Source of the DNA: CAYQAJ01 sp964415245
Lineage (GTDB): Bacteria > Planctomycetota > Planctomycetia > Pirellulales > Pirellulaceae
Direction: 5' to 3'
NCBI GenBank assembly: GCA_964415245.1
Contig: CAYQAJ010000065.1
Location: 1-19,994 of the forward strand
DNA: 19,994 bases
A program made the position numbers and the translations under genes. Positions 17,758-19,994 of this stretch are shown here, piece by piece; positions within the stretch are counted from its first letter, which is position 1, and every line of letters starts with the position of its first letter. Below the pieces are notes generated by a model. The model saw only the letters and a program-made list of their open reading frames with translations, ran no database searches and had not been told where the DNA came from.

Positions 17758-19826
17758 TGCGCTCGCAATCCCGAACCAGGGAGCAAATGGTGACAATCCG
17801 TCCCGGAATCTCGTTGCTCGCGTCTCGTGGAGATGCGTCCGCGGCCGCGCTGCCGCCGTCGCGGGTGGTGCTCGCGCTGGCGGTGTCATTCGCTGCGGCG
17901 CTGGTTTCGCTTTCGTCGGTCCGCGGGCAAGACGACGATCTGGTCGAGCTGGAAGATGCGGCCGTCAAGGCCGCGGTGGCTCGCACAGCCGACTGCGTGG
18001 TATCCATCGAAACGATTGGTGGCCTGGAGAAAGTGGGCGGTGTGTTGGTGGGCACGGGGCCGACCACCGGGCTTGTCGTTTCCGAAGACGGTTACATCGT
18101 TTCCAGCGCCTTTAACTTCATACAGAAGCCCTCCACCGTGCTTGTGACTCTCCCCGGCGGCAAGCGTACCACGGCCGAGATTGTCGCCCGTGACCATAGC
18201 CGCATGCTCGTGCTGCTCAAGGTGCAGACCGACGAGCCGCTGGCGGTGCCGACGCACGTTCCGCGCGACGAGATGCAAGTGGGGCAGTGGTCGATTGCCG
18301 TGGGACGCACATTCGAACAGGACGAGCCCAACGTTTCGGTGGGCGTCATCAGCGCCACCAACCGCATCTGGGGCAAGGCCGTGCAGACCGACGCCAAGGT
18401 TTCGCCGAACAACTACGGCGGTCCGCTGTTGGACATTCACGGCCGCGTGTTGGGATTGCTGGTACCCCTGTCGCCGCAGGGCGGATCGGAAGTCGCGGGG
18501 GCCGAGTGGTACGACTCGGGCATCGGTTTCGCCGTGCCTTTGGTCGATCTGTCCGATCAGCTTGAGCGCATGAAACAGGGCCAGGACCTGTTTCCCGGCA
18601 TCCTGGGCGTAACGCTCAAGCCGGGTGATATGTATGTCGATCCGGCCGAGGTCGCGGCCGCTCCCGCCAATTCGCCGGCGGCCAAGGCGGGCATCCAGCC
18701 GAGCGACGTGATTGCCGAAGTCGACGGTGTAGCCGTGGCAACGCAGGTCCAACTGCGGCACGAGTTGGGGCACCGCTACGCCGGCGAGGTGCTGAGCGTC
18801 GTCGTCCGCCGTGGCGAAGAACGGCTGGAACTCAATATCGAGCTGGCGGAAAAGCTGGAGCCTTACCAACAGGGGTTCCTGGGCGTGCTTCCGTTGCGGG
18901 TGCCGCCCGGTAACGAGCCCGGTGTCGTGATTCGTTACGTGTATCCCGGCAGTCCGGCGGACGACGCGGGCATCGCTGTCGGCGACCGGTTGGTAGCGAT
19001 CGACGGCCGCGAAATCGCCGACGCCGCCTCGCTGTTGGAAGCGATGGCTGCCTACGAAGCCGGTGCTCCCGCTGTGCTCGACGTACGACGCGGCGAGGAA
19101 AGCTTGCCGATGAAGCTGACCCTGGCGGCACTGCCGGTCGACATTCCCGCTTTGCTGCCGCCGGCCCATCCCAAGCCCGCAGCCGAGGACGCGGCCCGCC
19201 CCGCCGTCGGCTGGATCGAAGTCAAGCTGCCCGAGGAGAGCAACGACTGTTTCGCCTACGTGCCCGCGACCTATCACGGCGACGTGCCCTGTGGCGTGGT
19301 GGTGTGGCTTGCGCCGCCGGGGGATTTCGACAAAGACGCACTGCTGGCCCGTTGGAAGGACCGGTGCGATGCGTCCGACCTGATCCTGCTCGTGCCGCGT
19401 CCATCCGATCCTTCCCGCTGGCTTCCCACCGAGGTCGCCTTCGTGCGCAAGGTGCTCGACAACGTGCTGGCCGGCTACCACGTTGATTCCACGCGCGTCG
19501 TGGTTCATGGGCACCGGGCGGGCGGCGCGATGGCGTACCTGGTGGCGCTTGCCAATCGCGACGTCGTGCGGGGCGTGGCGGTGATCGATGCCCCGATACC
19601 GGCGCGTGCCCAGCCGCCCGAAAACGACGCGGTTCAGCGGTTGGCCGTGTACAGCGCCGCGGCCGAGGAGTCGAGGCTGGGCGAACAGATTGCCGCCACG
19701 ATCAAGCTGCTCACGGACCGCAAGTTCCCGGTCACCCAGCGAGATCTGGGTAAGGAGCCGCGCTACCTAGACGCCGCGGAGCTGGACGAGCTGGTCCGTT
19801 GGATCGACTCGCTCGACCGTCTGTAG
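17757..19826 (+). CDS. Double pseudoenzyme: inactive HtrA domain, two PDZ domains and an inactive alpha/beta-hydrolase domain
   Basis: 689 residues from the ATG at 17757, overlapping the previous stop (TGATG). GTG 17754 or ATG 17787 (AGGGAG just upstream) are alternatives. A hydrophobic export segment (RVVLALAVSFAAALVSLSS) is followed by an HtrA-like domain with none of the triad: Phe119 for His (VSSAFNF), Met150 for Asp (RMLVLLKV), Tyr220 for Ser (SPNNYGGPL). PDZ1 spans about 280-367 and PDZ2 about 371-461. The C-terminal part (about 482-689) has an alpha/beta-hydrolase plan, but its nucleophile elbow reads GHRAGG, with Arg587 where Ser is expected, and no catalytic His is evident near the end. 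The reading frame is clean throughout. It is most likely a binding or scaffold protein working with the active HtrA two genes upstream. Confidence 0.88.
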   Translation: MRSQSRTREQMVTIRPGISLLASRGDASAAALPPSRVVLALAVSFAAALVSLSSVRGQDDDLVELEDAAVKAAVARTADCVVSIETIGGLEKVGGVLVGTGPTTGLVVSEDGYIVSSAFNFIQKPSTVLVTLPGGKRTTAEIVARDHSRMLVLLKVQTDEPLAVPTHVPRDEMQVGQWSIAVGRTFEQDEPNVSVGVISATNRIWGKAVQTDAKVSPNNYGGPLLDIHGRVLGLLVPLSPQGGSEVAGAEWYDSGIGFAVPLVDLSDQLERMKQGQDLFPGILGVTLKPGDMYVDPAEVAAAPANSPAAKAGIQPSDVIAEVDGVAVATQVQLRHELGHRYAGEVLSVVVRRGEERLELNIELAEKLEPYQQGFLGVLPLRVPPGNEPGVVIRYVYPGSPADDAGIAVGDRLVAIDGREIADAASLLEAMAAYEAGAPAVLDVRRGEESLPMKLTLAALPVDIPALLPPAHPKPAAEDAARPAVGWIEVKLPEESNDCFAYVPATYHGDVPCGVVVWLAPPGDFDKDALLARWKDRCDASDLILLVPRPSDPSRWLPTEVAFVRKVLDNVLAGYHVDSTRVVVHGHRAGGAMAYLVALANRDVVRGVAVIDAPIPARAQPPENDAVQRLAVYSAAAEESRLGEQIAATIKLLTDRKFPVTQRDLGKEPRYLDAAELDELVRWIDSLDRL

Positions 19827-19857
19827 TGCCCACCGACGCTATCGATGGCGAGGCTTG

Positions 19858-19885
19858 CGACGCGCGCCGCCGACGGCGCGCGTCG
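19858..19885. terminator. Strong GC hairpin after the last gene
   Basis: CGACGCGCGCCG (19858-19869) and CGGCGCGCGTCG (19874-19885) form a perfect 12-bp stem with a CCGA loop, 31 nt after the stop codon. There is no U-run after it. It would be a stable transcript end, though a factor may be needed for true termination. Confidence 0.65.
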
Positions 19886-19893
19886 GAATAGCC

Positions 19894-19994
19894 CCAGCCG
19901 GTGGGCGGCAAGACAACAGCGTCGGCCGGAAGGCGCTGATTACAACAGCCCTGGGCCGGAAGGCGCTGATTACAACAGCCCCGGGCCGGAAGGC
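19894..19994. repeat. 30-bp tandem repeat reaching the window end
   Basis: The unit begins GGCCGGAAGGCGCTGATTAC and continues to CAGCCCTG. It occurs at 19924-19953 and 19954-19983 (one or two differences) and starts again at 19984. A degenerate earlier unit is at about 19894-19923. There are no spacers between copies. In one frame it reads GPEGADYNSP repeatedly. The array continues beyond the window. Confidence 0.8.

Noticed and set aside
17886..19514. 542-codon minus-strand open frame
   Set aside because: It lies wholly opposite the HtrA/hydrolase gene and is His/Arg/Gln-rich as expected from GC-rich third positions. It has no recognisable domain.
19894..19994. CRISPR array
   Set aside because: The 30-bp units abut each other with no spacers and there are no cas genes in the window.

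Overview
The window reads as a piece of a Planctomycetota genome, probably Pirellulales or a relative. This rests on high GC content, a long MoxR/Bat-type cluster of large membrane VWA proteins, an NPCBM-domain secreted protein and a string of HtrA-like proteins, a combination typical of that phylum. The lineage is an inference, because no rRNA or marker gene is present. Two runs of N (100 and 10 bases) show that this is a draft scaffold, and both gaps fall inside genes that are otherwise intact.

All ten genes lie on the + strand and are tightly packed. Region A (1-7166) holds a 5'-truncated MoxR AAA+ ATPase, a DUF58 protein, a BatA-like double-anchor VWA protein and a second very large VWA protein with a class I glutamine-amidotransferase-like fold. 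Three of these four are joined by overlaps. Region B (7167-7452) is intergenic, with a short heptamer array, a REP-like inverted repeat and a good sigma70-like promoter. Region C (7453-13363) holds three envelope proteins: an 820-residue DUF4175-like membrane/coiled-coil protein, a secreted protein with a long QQGEGQG tandem tract and poly-Q, and a smaller exported helical protein with poly-Q. Region D (13477-19826) holds an NPCBM-domain protein followed by three consecutive HtrA-family proteins, each overlapping its predecessor by a few bases. The first protease has an intact His-Asp-Ser triad, the second has lost all three catalytic residues, and the third has lost all three and also carries a C-terminal alpha/beta-hydrolase domain with a destroyed nucleophile elbow. 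The window ends in a strong hairpin and a 30-bp tandem repeat.

Working model (inference): MoxR and DUF58 act as a cytoplasmic AAA+/adaptor pair that remodels or matures membrane VWA complexes. The large coiled-coil and glutamine-rich proteins form the periplasmic part of the assembly. The NPCBM/HtrA group is a co-oriented surveillance module in which one active protease may be partnered by two pseudoproteases that bind but do not cut. The strongest points for follow-up are the double pseudoenzyme at 17757-19826, the active/pseudo/pseudo HtrA series, the VWA domain split by a transmembrane hairpin (4338-7166), and evidence that the 100-N gap is an assembly artefact between contigs that overlap by exactly 55 bp.
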